Position numbers and translations under genes: made by a program
The notes under the pieces: generated by a model
Databases searched by the model: none
What the model was told of the DNA's origin: nothing
The model's input: the letters and a program-made list of their open reading frames with translations, nothing else
Origin: Cedecea neteri
Lineage (GTDB): Bacteria; Pseudomonadota; Gammaproteobacteria; Enterobacterales; Enterobacteriaceae
Length of the DNA stretch: 64,000 bases
Direction: 5' to 3'
NCBI RefSeq assembly: GCF_000758305.1
Contig: NZ_CP009458.1
Coordinates: 992,001 to 1,056,000, forward strand
Shown: positions 27,647 to 36,022 of the stretch, in pieces
Position numbering within the stretch: position 1 is the first letter of the stretch
Layout of the letters: every line of letters starts with the position of its first letter

Positions 27647-27675
27647 AGACCCCGCAAAAACGGGGTCTTTTTTTG
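27647..27675 (+). terminator. Terminator of the LtaS-like gene
   Basis: AGACCCCG-CAAAAA-CGGGGTCT followed by seven T residues, 25 bp after the stop. Confidence 0.93.
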
Positions 27676-27808
27676 TTTAAAAACGGCCATTCCCTTCAAA
27701 TTTTGACGCCTCGCCAGGAATTCTCTTCGTTTCACCAGCCATTCAGAACTCGCTGGCAACTCCACGGTCTGAGTAGCGCTAATATTTTTATATCGCCCGG
27801 ATGCCTGA

Positions 27809-29491
27809 ATGAATTACATAAAAACGCTCTCCCAGCAAAAACTGTGCCTTTTGCTCGGGGTATACATCGGCTGGTTTTTGAATATCTCTGTTTTCTACCA
27901 ACGTTTTGATAGCCCCTCCCAGGTCTTCATCGCCTGGAAAGGCATCGCCGCTGCGGCCGAGTTTTTTGCCTGCCTGCTGGTGACGTTTTTCCTGTTACGC
28001 CTGCTGTCGCTCTTTGGCCGTAATCTCTGGCGACTACTGGCCTCCTTCGTCGTGCTGTGCTCCGTGGCCGCCAGCTACTATATGACCTTCTTCAATGTGG
28101 TGATCGGCTACGGCATCATTGCTTCGGTGATGACCACCGATATCGACCTTTCTAAAGAGGTTGTGGGCTACCACTTTGCCATCTGGATGACGCTGGTCAG
28201 CGCTATCCCGCTGTTCCTTATCTGGTTCAACAGGTCGCAAGACACGCTGCTTCAGCAGTTGAAAACCCCCGGCCAGCGCATCAAAAACATCGCTATCCTG
28301 CTCTGTGCGGGACTGCTGGTTTGGGCGCCTCTGCGTATGCTCGGTGAAATGCAGTCCGACGATGAGAAAGGTTCAACGACGGATATGGCAAGCTATGGCG
28401 GCGTGGTGGCAAGCTCCTATGTGCCGGTCAACTGGGTCTCTTCCCTGGGGCTTTTTGCCTGGGCGAATGCCGACGAATCCTCCGGCAACGGCTCGCTAAT
28501 GAACCCGACGAAAAAGTTCACCTACGTAACGCCTCCAGGTCTGGACGATGCTTATGTAGTGTTTATTATTGGCGAAACCACGCGCTGGGATCATATGGGG
28601 ATATTGGGCTATGGCCGTGACACCACCCCAAACCTCGCTAAAGAGAAAAACCTGGTCGCCTTCCGCGGGGAATCCTGCGACACCGCCACCAAGCTCTCGC
28701 TGCGCTGTATGTTTGTCCGCGAAGGCGGGGCAGAAGAAAACCCTCAGCGTACGCTGAAAGAGCAAAACATCTTCGCGGTCTTAAAACAGCTGGGCTTTAG
28801 TGCCGACCTTTACGCCATGCAGAGCGAAATTTGGTTCTACAAAAACGCCATGCCGGATACCCTTGCCTTCCGCGAACAAATCGCCGCAGAGCCCCGCAAC
28901 CGCGGTAAAACCGTGGACGACATGCTGCTGGTTGATGAGATGAAGCAATCCCTCGCGCAGAACCCTGACGGCAAACATCTGATCATTCTGCATACCAAAG
29001 GCTCCCACTTCTCCTATGCCCAGCGCTACCCACGCAGCTTTGCGAAATGGACGCCAGAATGCATTGATCTTGGCAAAGGCTGTTCAAAGGAGATGCTGAT
29101 TAACGCCTTTGATAATTCGGTACTTTATGTCGATACGATGATAGACAGCGTGCTCGACCAGCTTCGCGATAAAAAAGCGATAGTCTTCTACGCCGCCGAC
29201 CACGGCGAGTCCATCAGCGATTCCATGCACCTGCACGGCACGCCGCGGAAAATGGCACCGCCGGAACAATTCCGCGTCCCGCTGCTGGTTTGGGCCTCGG
29301 ATAAATTCCTGGAAAATCCAACGGCTGCCGACGCCTTTAAGCATCTGCAAGAGCAGGCAGCAATGAAGGTGCCGCATCGTCACGTTGAGCTGTTCGACAC
29401 CGTCCTCGGCTGTCTGGGCTACACCTCGCCCAACGGCGGAATTAATCAAAATAACAACTGGTGTCACGTGCCGGATAAAGCCGGGAATTAA
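27809..29491 (+). CDS. eptB: Kdo2-lipid A phosphoethanolamine 7''-transferase EptB
   Basis: 560 aa (E. coli 563). Five N-terminal TM helices, then a periplasmic pEtN-transferase domain. The nucleophile threonine lies in GETTRWDHMG. Zinc ligands include the DHGES motif and HLHG. Paired cysteines fit the family. It adds pEtN to the outer Kdo residue of LPS. The leader region is monocistronic; in E. coli it is under sigma-E and MgrR sRNA control, which was not visible here. Confidence 0.95.
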   Translation: MNYIKTLSQQKLCLLLGVYIGWFLNISVFYQRFDSPSQVFIAWKGIAAAAEFFACLLVTFFLLRLLSLFGRNLWRLLASFVVLCSVAASYYMTFFNVVIGYGIIASVMTTDIDLSKEVVGYHFAIWMTLVSAIPLFLIWFNRSQDTLLQQLKTPGQRIKNIAILLCAGLLVWAPLRMLGEMQSDDEKGSTTDMASYGGVVASSYVPVNWVSSLGLFAWANADESSGNGSLMNPTKKFTYVTPPGLDDAYVVFIIGETTRWDHMGILGYGRDTTPNLAKEKNLVAFRGESCDTATKLSLRCMFVREGGAEENPQRTLKEQNIFAVLKQLGFSADLYAMQSEIWFYKNAMPDTLAFREQIAAEPRNRGKTVDDMLLVDEMKQSLAQNPDGKHLIILHTKGSHFSYAQRYPRSFAKWTPECIDLGKGCSKEMLINAFDNSVLYVDTMIDSVLDQLRDKKAIVFYAADHGESISDSMHLHGTPRKMAPPEQFRVPLLVWASDKFLENPTAADAFKHLQEQAAMKVPHRHVELFDTVLGCLGYTSPNGGINQNNNWCHVPDKAGN

Positions 29492-29518
29492 TATTCACGG
29501 CGCAGCCAGCAATTAAAT

Positions 29519-29547
29519 AAAACACTCCGTGCTACGGAGTGTTTTTA
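29519..29547 (+). terminator. Terminator of eptB
   Basis: AACACTCCGT-GCT-ACGGAGTGTT followed by T residues, 29 bp after the stop. Confidence 0.9.
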
Positions 29548-29689
29548 TATTTTCAGCCCCGCCGTTTATTCGCCTCAGTTTCTGCCAGTTTTACCTCTGC
29601 CAGGCCAGATTAATTCATCGTATTTGGTTATGGAAAAGCGTGGTTTTTTGCGCGGCCGCTTATGATGGGGCACAGCATTTTCCGCTGTG

Positions 29690-29705
29690 AGCGATGCAGA
29701 TCACA
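29690..29705 (+). promoter_or_regulatory. Possible CRP site
   Basis: AGCGATGCAGATCACA matches TGTGA-N6-TCACA in 8 of 10 conserved positions, with a perfect right half. It lies about 240 bp before the predicted dppA transcription start, so its target is uncertain. Confidence 0.3.
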
Positions 29706-29911
29706 AAATAAATCGTGCAACAATTCATCGTTTAACACAAAATTTTACCTATTCCGGACAATCGGTTCACGCTATAGGTTGCAAATTAAGCAGTGCAATA
29801 TTCTGGTAACAAGCCTGTAGCATAAATTTCCCTGCTGGAAATGCCCCCGGAAGGTTTTTTTAATCTTTGCCCGCCGAATCCCACCTTGCTTGTAAATCCC
29901 CGTGACCTGTA

Positions 29912-29940
29912 TTGACGTTTCCTTAATCTGTTGACAGATT
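29912..29940 (+). promoter_or_regulatory. Candidate dppA promoter
   Basis: TTGACG (29912-29917), 17-bp spacer, CAGATT (29935-29940). Start would be near 29946, giving a leader of about 165 nt, the length known for E. coli dppA. A second TTGACA at 29931 is the alternative -35. Confidence 0.45.
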
Positions 29941-30070
29941 GTAGGACGAGAGGGGCTATTTACGGACCGTCTGTGCTACCTCCATGCATGACTCGCGAAA
30001 GGAACTGCTAGCCTCACCACCGCCTCCGGGCACACCGTACCGACCACCCACAAATAACAATGGTCAGACG

Positions 30071-30096
30071 GTTACAAAACACAACACGACACATAA
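30071..30096 (+). promoter_or_regulatory. C/A-rich leader segment, probable GcvB sRNA target
   Basis: The mRNA leader just before the dppA ribosome-binding site contains ACAAAACACAACACGACACA. GcvB represses dppA in enterobacteria by pairing its G/U-rich R1 region with such C/A-rich leaders. Assignment is by composition and position; gcvB itself is not in the window. Confidence 0.6.
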
Positions 30097-30109
30097 TTGG
30101 AGCAGAATA

Positions 30110-31717
30110 ATGAGTATTTCCTTGAAGAAGTCAGGGATGCTGAAATTTGGTCTGAGCCTGGTTGCCATGACCGTTGCAGCAAGCGTACAAGCCAAAACCC
30201 TGGTTTATTGTTCAGAAGGTTCCCCAGAGGGCTTTAACCCACAGCTGTTCACTTCCGGCACGACTTACGATGCCAGCTCCGTACCGATTTATAACCGTCT
30301 GGTGGAATTCAAAACCGGCACCACCGAAATCATCCCAGGCCTGGCTGAGAAATGGGACGTTAGCCCGGACGGTAAAACCTACACCTTCCACCTGCGTAAA
30401 GGCGTGAAGTGGCAGGACAATAAAGACTTCAAACCGACTCGCGATTTCAACGCCGACGACGTTGTGTTCTCCTTTGACCGTCAGAAAAACAAAGACAACC
30501 CGTATCACAAAGTCTCTGGCGGCAGCTACGAATACTTCGAAGGTATGGGCCTGCCTGACCTGATCACCGACATCAAAAAAGTCGACGATAATACCGTACA
30601 GTTCGTGCTGGCTCGTCCAGAAGCCCCATTCCTCGCGGACATGGCCATGGACTTCGCCTCTATTCTTTCTAAAGAATATGCGGACAACATGATGAAAGCC
30701 GGCACCCCGGAAAAAACCGACCTGAACCCAATTGGTACCGGTCCATTCCAGCTGCTGCAGTACCAGAAAGACTCCCGTATTCTGTATAAAGCCTTCCCGG
30801 GCTACTGGGGTACCAAGCCGCAGATCGATCGCCTGGTCTTCTCCATCACGCCAGACGCTTCCGTGCGTTACGCCAAACTGCAGAAAAACGAATGTCAGGT
30901 GATGCCGTTCCCGAACCCGGCTGACATCGCCCGCATGAAAGAAGACAAGAACATCAATCTGATGGAACAGGCTGGCCTGAACGTGGGTTACCTCTCCTTC
31001 AACACCGAGAAGAAGCCGTTTGACGACGTGAAAGTGCGTCAGGCGCTGACCTACGCGGTGAACAAAGAAGCGATCATCAAAGCCGTTTATCAGGGCGCGG
31101 GCACCGCGGCTAAAAACCTGATCCCACCAACCATGTGGGGCTACAACGATGACGTGAAGGACTACACCTACGATCCTGAAAAGGCGAAAGCGCTGCTGAA
31201 AGAAGCGGGCCAGGATAAAGGCTTCACCGTTGACCTGTGGGCTATGCCGGTACAGCGCCCGTACAACCCGAACGCTCGCCGCATGGCTGAGATGATTCAG
31301 GCTGACTGGGCGAAAGTCGGCGTAACTGCCAAAATCGTGACCTACGAGTGGGGCGAGTACCTGAAGCGTGCTAAAGCAGGTGAACACCAGGCCGTAATGA
31401 TGGGCTGGACCGGCGACAATGGGGATCCGGATAACTTCTTCGCGACCCTGTTCAGCTGCGCCGCAGCGAAAGACGGCTCCAACTACTCTCGGTGGTGCTA
31501 CAAGCCGTTTGAAGATCTGATTCAGCCGGCTCGCGCCACCGACGACCACAACAAGCGTGTTGAACTGTACAAACAGGCTCAGGTTGTGATGCACGATCAG
31601 GCGCCAGCGCTGATCATCGCTCACTCCACCGTGTTCGAGCCAGTGCGTAAAGAAGTTAAAGGCTACGTGGTTGATCCACTGGGCAAACACCACTTCGAAA
31701 ACGTGTCCGTCGAATAA
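30110..31717 (+). CDS. dppA: Dipeptide-binding protein DppA
   Basis: 535 aa, the same length as E. coli DppA. Signal peptide cleaves after VQA. SBP family 5 with KTLVYCSEGSPEGFNP at the mature N-terminus and LNPIGTGPFQL in the body. It binds dipeptides (and presents them to Tap for chemotaxis in E. coli; haem delivery also reported). The start is the ATG 30110, preceded by TTGGAGCAGAATA. It is followed by a palindromic repeat before dppB, which fits the usual excess of binding protein over permease. Confidence 0.97.
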   Translation: MSISLKKSGMLKFGLSLVAMTVAASVQAKTLVYCSEGSPEGFNPQLFTSGTTYDASSVPIYNRLVEFKTGTTEIIPGLAEKWDVSPDGKTYTFHLRKGVKWQDNKDFKPTRDFNADDVVFSFDRQKNKDNPYHKVSGGSYEYFEGMGLPDLITDIKKVDDNTVQFVLARPEAPFLADMAMDFASILSKEYADNMMKAGTPEKTDLNPIGTGPFQLLQYQKDSRILYKAFPGYWGTKPQIDRLVFSITPDASVRYAKLQKNECQVMPFPNPADIARMKEDKNINLMEQAGLNVGYLSFNTEKKPFDDVKVRQALTYAVNKEAIIKAVYQGAGTAAKNLIPPTMWGYNDDVKDYTYDPEKAKALLKEAGQDKGFTVDLWAMPVQRPYNPNARRMAEMIQADWAKVGVTAKIVTYEWGEYLKRAKAGEHQAVMMGWTGDNGDPDNFFATLFSCAAAKDGSNYSRWCYKPFEDLIQPARATDDHNKRVELYKQAQVVMHDQAPALIIAHSTVFEPVRKEVKGYVVDPLGKHHFENVSVE

Positions 31718-31737
31718 TAAAAGTAACGTGCTTTATT

Positions 31738-31828
31738 CCCTCTCCCCCGTAGGGAGAGGGTTAGGGTGAGGGGTATTGGCGCTGTCCACCCTCACCCCGA
31801 CCCTCTCACTCAAAGGGAGAGGGGGAAA
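31738..31828. repeat. Paired inverted REP-like element between dppA and dppB
   Basis: Unit A: CCCTCTCCC...GGGAGAGGG then TTAGGGTGAGGGG. Unit B, in opposite orientation: CCCTCACCCCGACC then CTCTC...GGGAGAGGG. The two face each other around TATTGGCGCTGTCCA. Same family as 77-212 and 35831-35852. It is a likely 3'-protective or partial-termination structure that reduces dppBCDF relative to dppA. Confidence 0.85.
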
Positions 31829-31891
31829 CATTTGTGAGCAATACAGACGGGACAGTTACCAGGCTTTCCGTCACTACAGAGAATCCGGGAT

Positions 31892-32911
31892 ATGCTGCAG
31901 TTCATCCTCCGACGACTGGGGTTAGTCATCCCCACGTTTATAGGTATTACCCTACTCACCTTCGCTTTCGTGCATATGATCCCCGGAGACCCGGTGATGA
32001 TCATGGCCGGAGAGCGCGGTATTTCTCCTGAGCGTCATGCCCAATTGCTGGCCGAGATGGGTCTCGACAAGCCAATGTGGCAGCAGTACCTCCATTACAT
32101 CTGGGGCGTAATGCATGGCGATCTGGGCATTTCATTAAAGAGCCGCCTCCCGGTTTGGGACGAGTTCGTGCCGCGCTTTAAAGCGACGCTGGAACTCGGC
32201 ATCTGTGCGATGATTTTCGCCGTTGCCGTCGGCATTCCGGTGGGCGTTCTGGCCGCCGTGAAGCGTGGTTCAATCTTCGACCACACCGCCGTTGGCCTCG
32301 CGCTGACCGGCTATTCCATGCCAATTTTCTGGTGGGGCATGATGCTCATCATGCTGGTGTCGGTGCACTGGAACCTGACGCCGGTGTCCGGGCGTATTAG
32401 CGACACCGTGTTCCTGGATGATTCCCTGCCGCTCACCGGGTTTGCGCTGATAGATACCGCTATCTGGGGCCAGCCGGGTGATTTTATTGATGCCGTAGCC
32501 CATATGATTTTGCCTGCCATCGTGCTGGGCACTATTCCGCTGGCGGTTATCGTGCGTATGACTCGTTCTTCCATGCTGGAAGTGCTCGGCGAAGATTACA
32601 TTCGTACCGCTCGCGCCAAGGGTCTGACCCGTATGCGCGTGATCGTGGTTCATGCCCTGCGCAACGCGATGCTGCCGGTCGTCACGGTTATCGGCCTGCA
32701 GGTCGGTACTCTGTTGGCTGGCGCCATCCTGACGGAAACTATCTTCTCCTGGCCGGGTCTTGGCCGCTGGCTCATCGACGCGCTGCAGCGTCGTGACTAC
32801 CCGGTAGTCCAGGGCGGCGTGCTGCTGGTGGCGACGATGATTATCCTCGTCAACCTGCTGGTAGACCTGCTGTACGGCGTGGTGAACCCGCGTATACGCC
32901 ATAAGAAATAA
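31892..32911 (+). CDS. dppB: Dipeptide ABC transporter permease DppB
   Basis: 339 aa, same length as E. coli. BPD-type permease with six TM helices and the EAA loop near GEDYIRTARAKGL. N-terminal MLQFILRRLGLVIPT is characteristic. Ten bp separate it from dppC. Confidence 0.97.
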   Translation: MLQFILRRLGLVIPTFIGITLLTFAFVHMIPGDPVMIMAGERGISPERHAQLLAEMGLDKPMWQQYLHYIWGVMHGDLGISLKSRLPVWDEFVPRFKATLELGICAMIFAVAVGIPVGVLAAVKRGSIFDHTAVGLALTGYSMPIFWWGMMLIMLVSVHWNLTPVSGRISDTVFLDDSLPLTGFALIDTAIWGQPGDFIDAVAHMILPAIVLGTIPLAVIVRMTRSSMLEVLGEDYIRTARAKGLTRMRVIVVHALRNAMLPVVTVIGLQVGTLLAGAILTETIFSWPGLGRWLIDALQRRDYPVVQGGVLLVATMIILVNLLVDLLYGVVNPRIRHKK

Positions 32912-32920
32912 GGGGCCATC

Positions 32921-33823
32921 ATGACGCAACTGACAGAAAATAAAGTGGTGGCAGCACCCAAGCCGATGACGCCTTTCCAGGAGTTCTGGCACTACTTCAA
33001 ACGCAATAAAGGCGCAGTGATCGGCCTGGTGTACGTCGCCATCATGATCTTCATCGCCATCTTCGCTAACTTCCTCGCGCCCCACGCGCCTGCGGAACAG
33101 TTCCGCGACGCGCTTTTGCACCCGCCGGTATGGCAGGAAGGCGGGAGCTGGAGCTACATCCTCGGCACCGACGACGTAGGTCGTGACGTGCTTTCCCGCC
33201 TGATGTACGGTGCTCGCCTGTCGCTGCTGGTCGGCTGCCTGGTGGTCGTCCTGTCCCTGGTGATGGGGATTGTGCTGGGCCTGGTCGCCGGTTACTTCGG
33301 CGGCGTGGTCGACAACATCATCATGCGCGTAGTCGATATCATGCTGGCGCTGCCAAGCCTGCTGCTGGCGCTGGTGCTGGTGGCTATCTTCGGCCCGTCC
33401 ATCGGTAACGCCGCGCTGGCGCTGACTTTCGTCGCGCTGCCGCACTATGTGCGTTTAACGCGTGCCGCGGTGCTGGTAGAAGTGAACCGCGACTACGTGA
33501 CCGCCTCCCGCGTGGCGGGTGCTGGCCCCGTTCGCCAGATGTTTGTGAATATCTTCCCGAATACCCTTGCGCCGCTGATCGTTCAGGCGTCGCTCGGCTT
33601 CTCGAACGCCATTCTCGATATGGCCGCCCTTGGCTTCCTCGGCATGGGTGCGCAGCCGCCAACACCGGAGTGGGGCACCATGCTCGCCGACGTGTTGCAG
33701 TTCGCGCAGAGTGCCTGGTGGGTTGTGACCTTCCCGGGTCTGGCAATCCTGCTAACGGTGCTGGCATTTAACCTGATGGGTGACGGTCTGCGTGACGCGC
33801 TCGATCCCAAACTGAAGCAGTAA
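32921..33823 (+). CDS. dppC: Dipeptide ABC transporter permease DppC
   Basis: 300 aa, same length as E. coli. BPD permease; cytoplasmic N-terminus, first TM near 35-60, EAA-type loop NRDYVTASRVAGAG. Pairs with DppB in the inner membrane. Ten bp separate it from dppD. Confidence 0.97.
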   Translation: MTQLTENKVVAAPKPMTPFQEFWHYFKRNKGAVIGLVYVAIMIFIAIFANFLAPHAPAEQFRDALLHPPVWQEGGSWSYILGTDDVGRDVLSRLMYGARLSLLVGCLVVVLSLVMGIVLGLVAGYFGGVVDNIIMRVVDIMLALPSLLLALVLVAIFGPSIGNAALALTFVALPHYVRLTRAAVLVEVNRDYVTASRVAGAGPVRQMFVNIFPNTLAPLIVQASLGFSNAILDMAALGFLGMGAQPPTPEWGTMLADVLQFAQSAWWVVTFPGLAILLTVLAFNLMGDGLRDALDPKLKQ

Positions 33824-33833
33824 GAGGTTCGAG

Positions 33834-34817
33834 ATGGCGTTATTAAATGTAGATAAATTATCGGTGCATTTCGGCGACGAAGACGCACCGTTCCGTGCCG
33901 TGGACCGCATTAGCTATAGCGTGGATCAGGGGCAAGTTGTCGGCATCGTGGGCGAGTCCGGCTCCGGTAAATCCGTCAGTTCACTGGCGATCATGGGGCT
34001 TATCGACTTCCCTGGCCGCGTGATGCCGGAAAAACTGGAATTCAACGGCCGGGACCTGAAGCGCATTTCTGAGAAAGAGCGCCGCAACCTGGTGGGCGCC
34101 GAAGTGGCGATGATCTTCCAGGACCCGATGACCAGCCTGAACCCGTGCTACACCGTCGGTTTCCAGATTATGGAAGCCATTAAGGTGCACCAGGGTGGCA
34201 ACAAGAAAACCCGCCGCCAGCGCGCAATCGACCTGCTGACCCAGGTGGGTATTCCTGACCCGGCTTCACGTCTCGACGTATACCCGCACCAGCTTTCCGG
34301 CGGCATGAGCCAGCGCGTGATGATCGCCATGGCGATTGCCTGTCGTCCTAAGCTGCTGATCGCCGATGAGCCAACCACCGCGCTCGACGTGACCATTCAG
34401 GCGCAGATCATCGAGCTGCTGCTGGAGCTGCAGCAAAAAGAGAACATGGCGCTGATCCTGATCACCCATGACCTCGCGCTGGTTGCCGAAGCCGCCCATA
34501 AAATCATCGTGATGTACGCAGGCCAGGTTGTGGAAGCGGGGTCGTCCCACGATATCTTCCGCGCGCCTCGCCACCCGTACACTCAGGCGCTGCTCCGCGC
34601 GCTGCCGGAATTTGCTCAGGATAAAGCGCGTCTGGCCTCGCTGCCGGGCGTGGTTCCGGGCAAATACGACCGCCCGAACGGCTGCCTGCTGAACCCGCGC
34701 TGCCCGTATGCGACCGACAAATGCCGCAGCGAAGAGCCAGCGTTAACCCTGCTGGCAGACGGGCGTCAGTCCAAATGCCACTACCCACTCGATGATGCCG
34801 GGAGGCCAACCCTATGA
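33834..34817 (+). CDS. dppD: Dipeptide ABC transporter ATPase DppD
   Basis: 327 aa, same length as E. coli. Walker A GESGSGKS, Q-loop FQDPM, signature LSGGMSQR, Walker B LLIADEPT, and a C-terminal oligopeptide-type domain with a CPYATDKC cysteine cluster (Fe-S site in homologues). Overlaps dppF by 4 bp. Confidence 0.97.
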   Translation: MALLNVDKLSVHFGDEDAPFRAVDRISYSVDQGQVVGIVGESGSGKSVSSLAIMGLIDFPGRVMPEKLEFNGRDLKRISEKERRNLVGAEVAMIFQDPMTSLNPCYTVGFQIMEAIKVHQGGNKKTRRQRAIDLLTQVGIPDPASRLDVYPHQLSGGMSQRVMIAMAIACRPKLLIADEPTTALDVTIQAQIIELLLELQQKENMALILITHDLALVAEAAHKIIVMYAGQVVEAGSSHDIFRAPRHPYTQALLRALPEFAQDKARLASLPGVVPGKYDRPNGCLLNPRCPYATDKCRSEEPALTLLADGRQSKCHYPLDDAGRPTL

Positions 34818-35821
34818 GTACCCAACAGGCCGCCGCGCAACCGCTGTTGCAGGCCATCGACCTGAAAAAACACTACCCGGTGAAGAAGGGCTTTTTCGCC
34901 CCAGAACGCCTGGTGAAAGCGCTGGACGGCGTGAGTTTCACCCTCGAGCGCGGCAAAACGCTGGCGGTCGTCGGTGAATCCGGCTGCGGGAAATCCACCC
35001 TTGGCCGCCTGCTGACCATGATAGAAGTCCCGACCGGCGGGGAGCTTTACTACCAGGGCCAGGATCTGCTGATCCCGGATGCCTCGGCGGAAAAGCTGCG
35101 TCGGCAGAAAATCCAGATCGTCTTCCAGAACCCGTATGGCTCGCTGAACCCGCGTAAAAAGGTGGGGCAGATCCTGGAAGAGCCGCTGCAAATCAACACC
35201 AGCCTGAGCAAAGCCGAGCGCCGCGAAAAAGCGCTGGAGATGATGGCGAAAGTAGGTCTGAAAACCGAGCACTACGACCGCTATCCGCACATGTTCTCCG
35301 GCGGCCAGCGCCAGCGTATCGCTATCGCTCGCGGCCTGATGCTTGACCCGGACGTGGTGATTGCCGATGAGCCGGTCTCCGCGCTCGACGTGTCGGTACG
35401 TGCTCAGGTACTGAACCTGATGATGGATTTGCAGCAGGATCTGGGGCTGTCCTACGTGTTTATCTCCCACGACCTGTCGGTGGTGGAGCACATCGCCGAT
35501 GAAGTGATGGTAATGTACCTGGGCCGCTGCGTGGAGAAAGGCAGCAAAGAGCAGATTTTCTCTAACCCGCGCCACCCGTACACCCAGGCGCTGCTGTCCG
35601 CCACGCCACGCCTGAACCCGGACGAACGTCGCGAACGCATCAAGCTGACCGGCGAGCTGCCAAGCCCGCTGAACCCGCCGCCGGGCTGCGCCTTTAACGC
35701 CCGCTGCAGCCGTCGCTTCGGGCCATGCAACCAGCTCCAGCCGCAGTTGAAAGACTACGGCAACGGCCAGCTGGTAGCGTGTTTCGCGGTTGACCAGGAT
35801 GTTAATGGGGAACTGCGTTAA
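34814..35821 (+). CDS. dppF: Dipeptide ABC transporter ATPase DppF
   Basis: 335 aa (E. coli 334). Walker A GESGCGKS, signature FSGGQRQR, Walker B VVIADEPVSALD, C-terminal cysteines (CAFNARCSRRFGPC). Partner of DppD. Last gene of dppABCDF. Confidence 0.97.
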   Translation: MSTQQAAAQPLLQAIDLKKHYPVKKGFFAPERLVKALDGVSFTLERGKTLAVVGESGCGKSTLGRLLTMIEVPTGGELYYQGQDLLIPDASAEKLRRQKIQIVFQNPYGSLNPRKKVGQILEEPLQINTSLSKAERREKALEMMAKVGLKTEHYDRYPHMFSGGQRQRIAIARGLMLDPDVVIADEPVSALDVSVRAQVLNLMMDLQQDLGLSYVFISHDLSVVEHIADEVMVMYLGRCVEKGSKEQIFSNPRHPYTQALLSATPRLNPDERRERIKLTGELPSPLNPPPGCAFNARCSRRFGPCNQLQPQLKDYGNGQLVACFAVDQDVNGELR

Positions 35822-35830
35822 TCGTTTTTA

Positions 35831-35852
35831 CCCTCTCCCTTTTGGGGGAGGG
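35831..35852. repeat. REP-like hairpin after dppF
   Basis: CCCTCTCCC-TTTT-GGGGGAGGG, 9 bp after the dppF stop, with one mismatch in the stem. A single degenerate unit of the GGGAGAGGG family. It may terminate the dpp operon, though it lacks a T-run. Confidence 0.65.
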
Positions 35853-36022
35853 TATTCAACTATCCACTTGATTAAATATACATTTTAATCAAAACGTAAA
35901 TCTCACTCACATTATTCCTCCACAGAAACAGTGAAATCATAAATCCTGCATTTATTCGTCGCCGCTGACTGCGTAAATTGTGATCCTCGTCACTCATGTA
36001 GCCTCTGCGGAAGCACACTTTT

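Larger units (their letters stand above)
29492..30109 (+). other. eptB-dppA intergenic region with long dppA leader (618 bp)
   Basis: Holds the eptB terminator (29519-29547), a CRP-like half-good site at 29690-29705, an A/T-rich stretch, the likely dppA promoter near 29912-29940, and a leader of about 165 nt. The E. coli tRNA gene proK, which lies between eptB and dppA, is not present. An in-frame ATG at 29984 would extend DppA by 42 codons but is in the leader and has no signal-peptide logic. Confidence 0.6.

Noticed and set aside
29492..29512. Short GGCGCAGCC similarity to the 5' part of tRNA-Pro (proK)
   Set aside because: No anticodon arm, T arm or CCA end follows; the match is too short, so no tRNA gene or fragment is claimed.
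29984..30109. N-terminal extension of DppA
   Set aside because: The extra 42 codons lie in the leader and precede a normal signal peptide with a good Shine-Dalgarno at 30110.
30212..31693. 493-codon open frame on the minus strand opposite dppA
   Set aside because: Antisense to full-length dppA; no start signal, no domain, Val/Phe/His-biased translation.
32270..33445. 391-codon minus-strand frame across dppB/dppC
   Set aside because: Spans two confirmed permease genes; extreme Gln/His/Asp content typical of antisense to membrane proteins.
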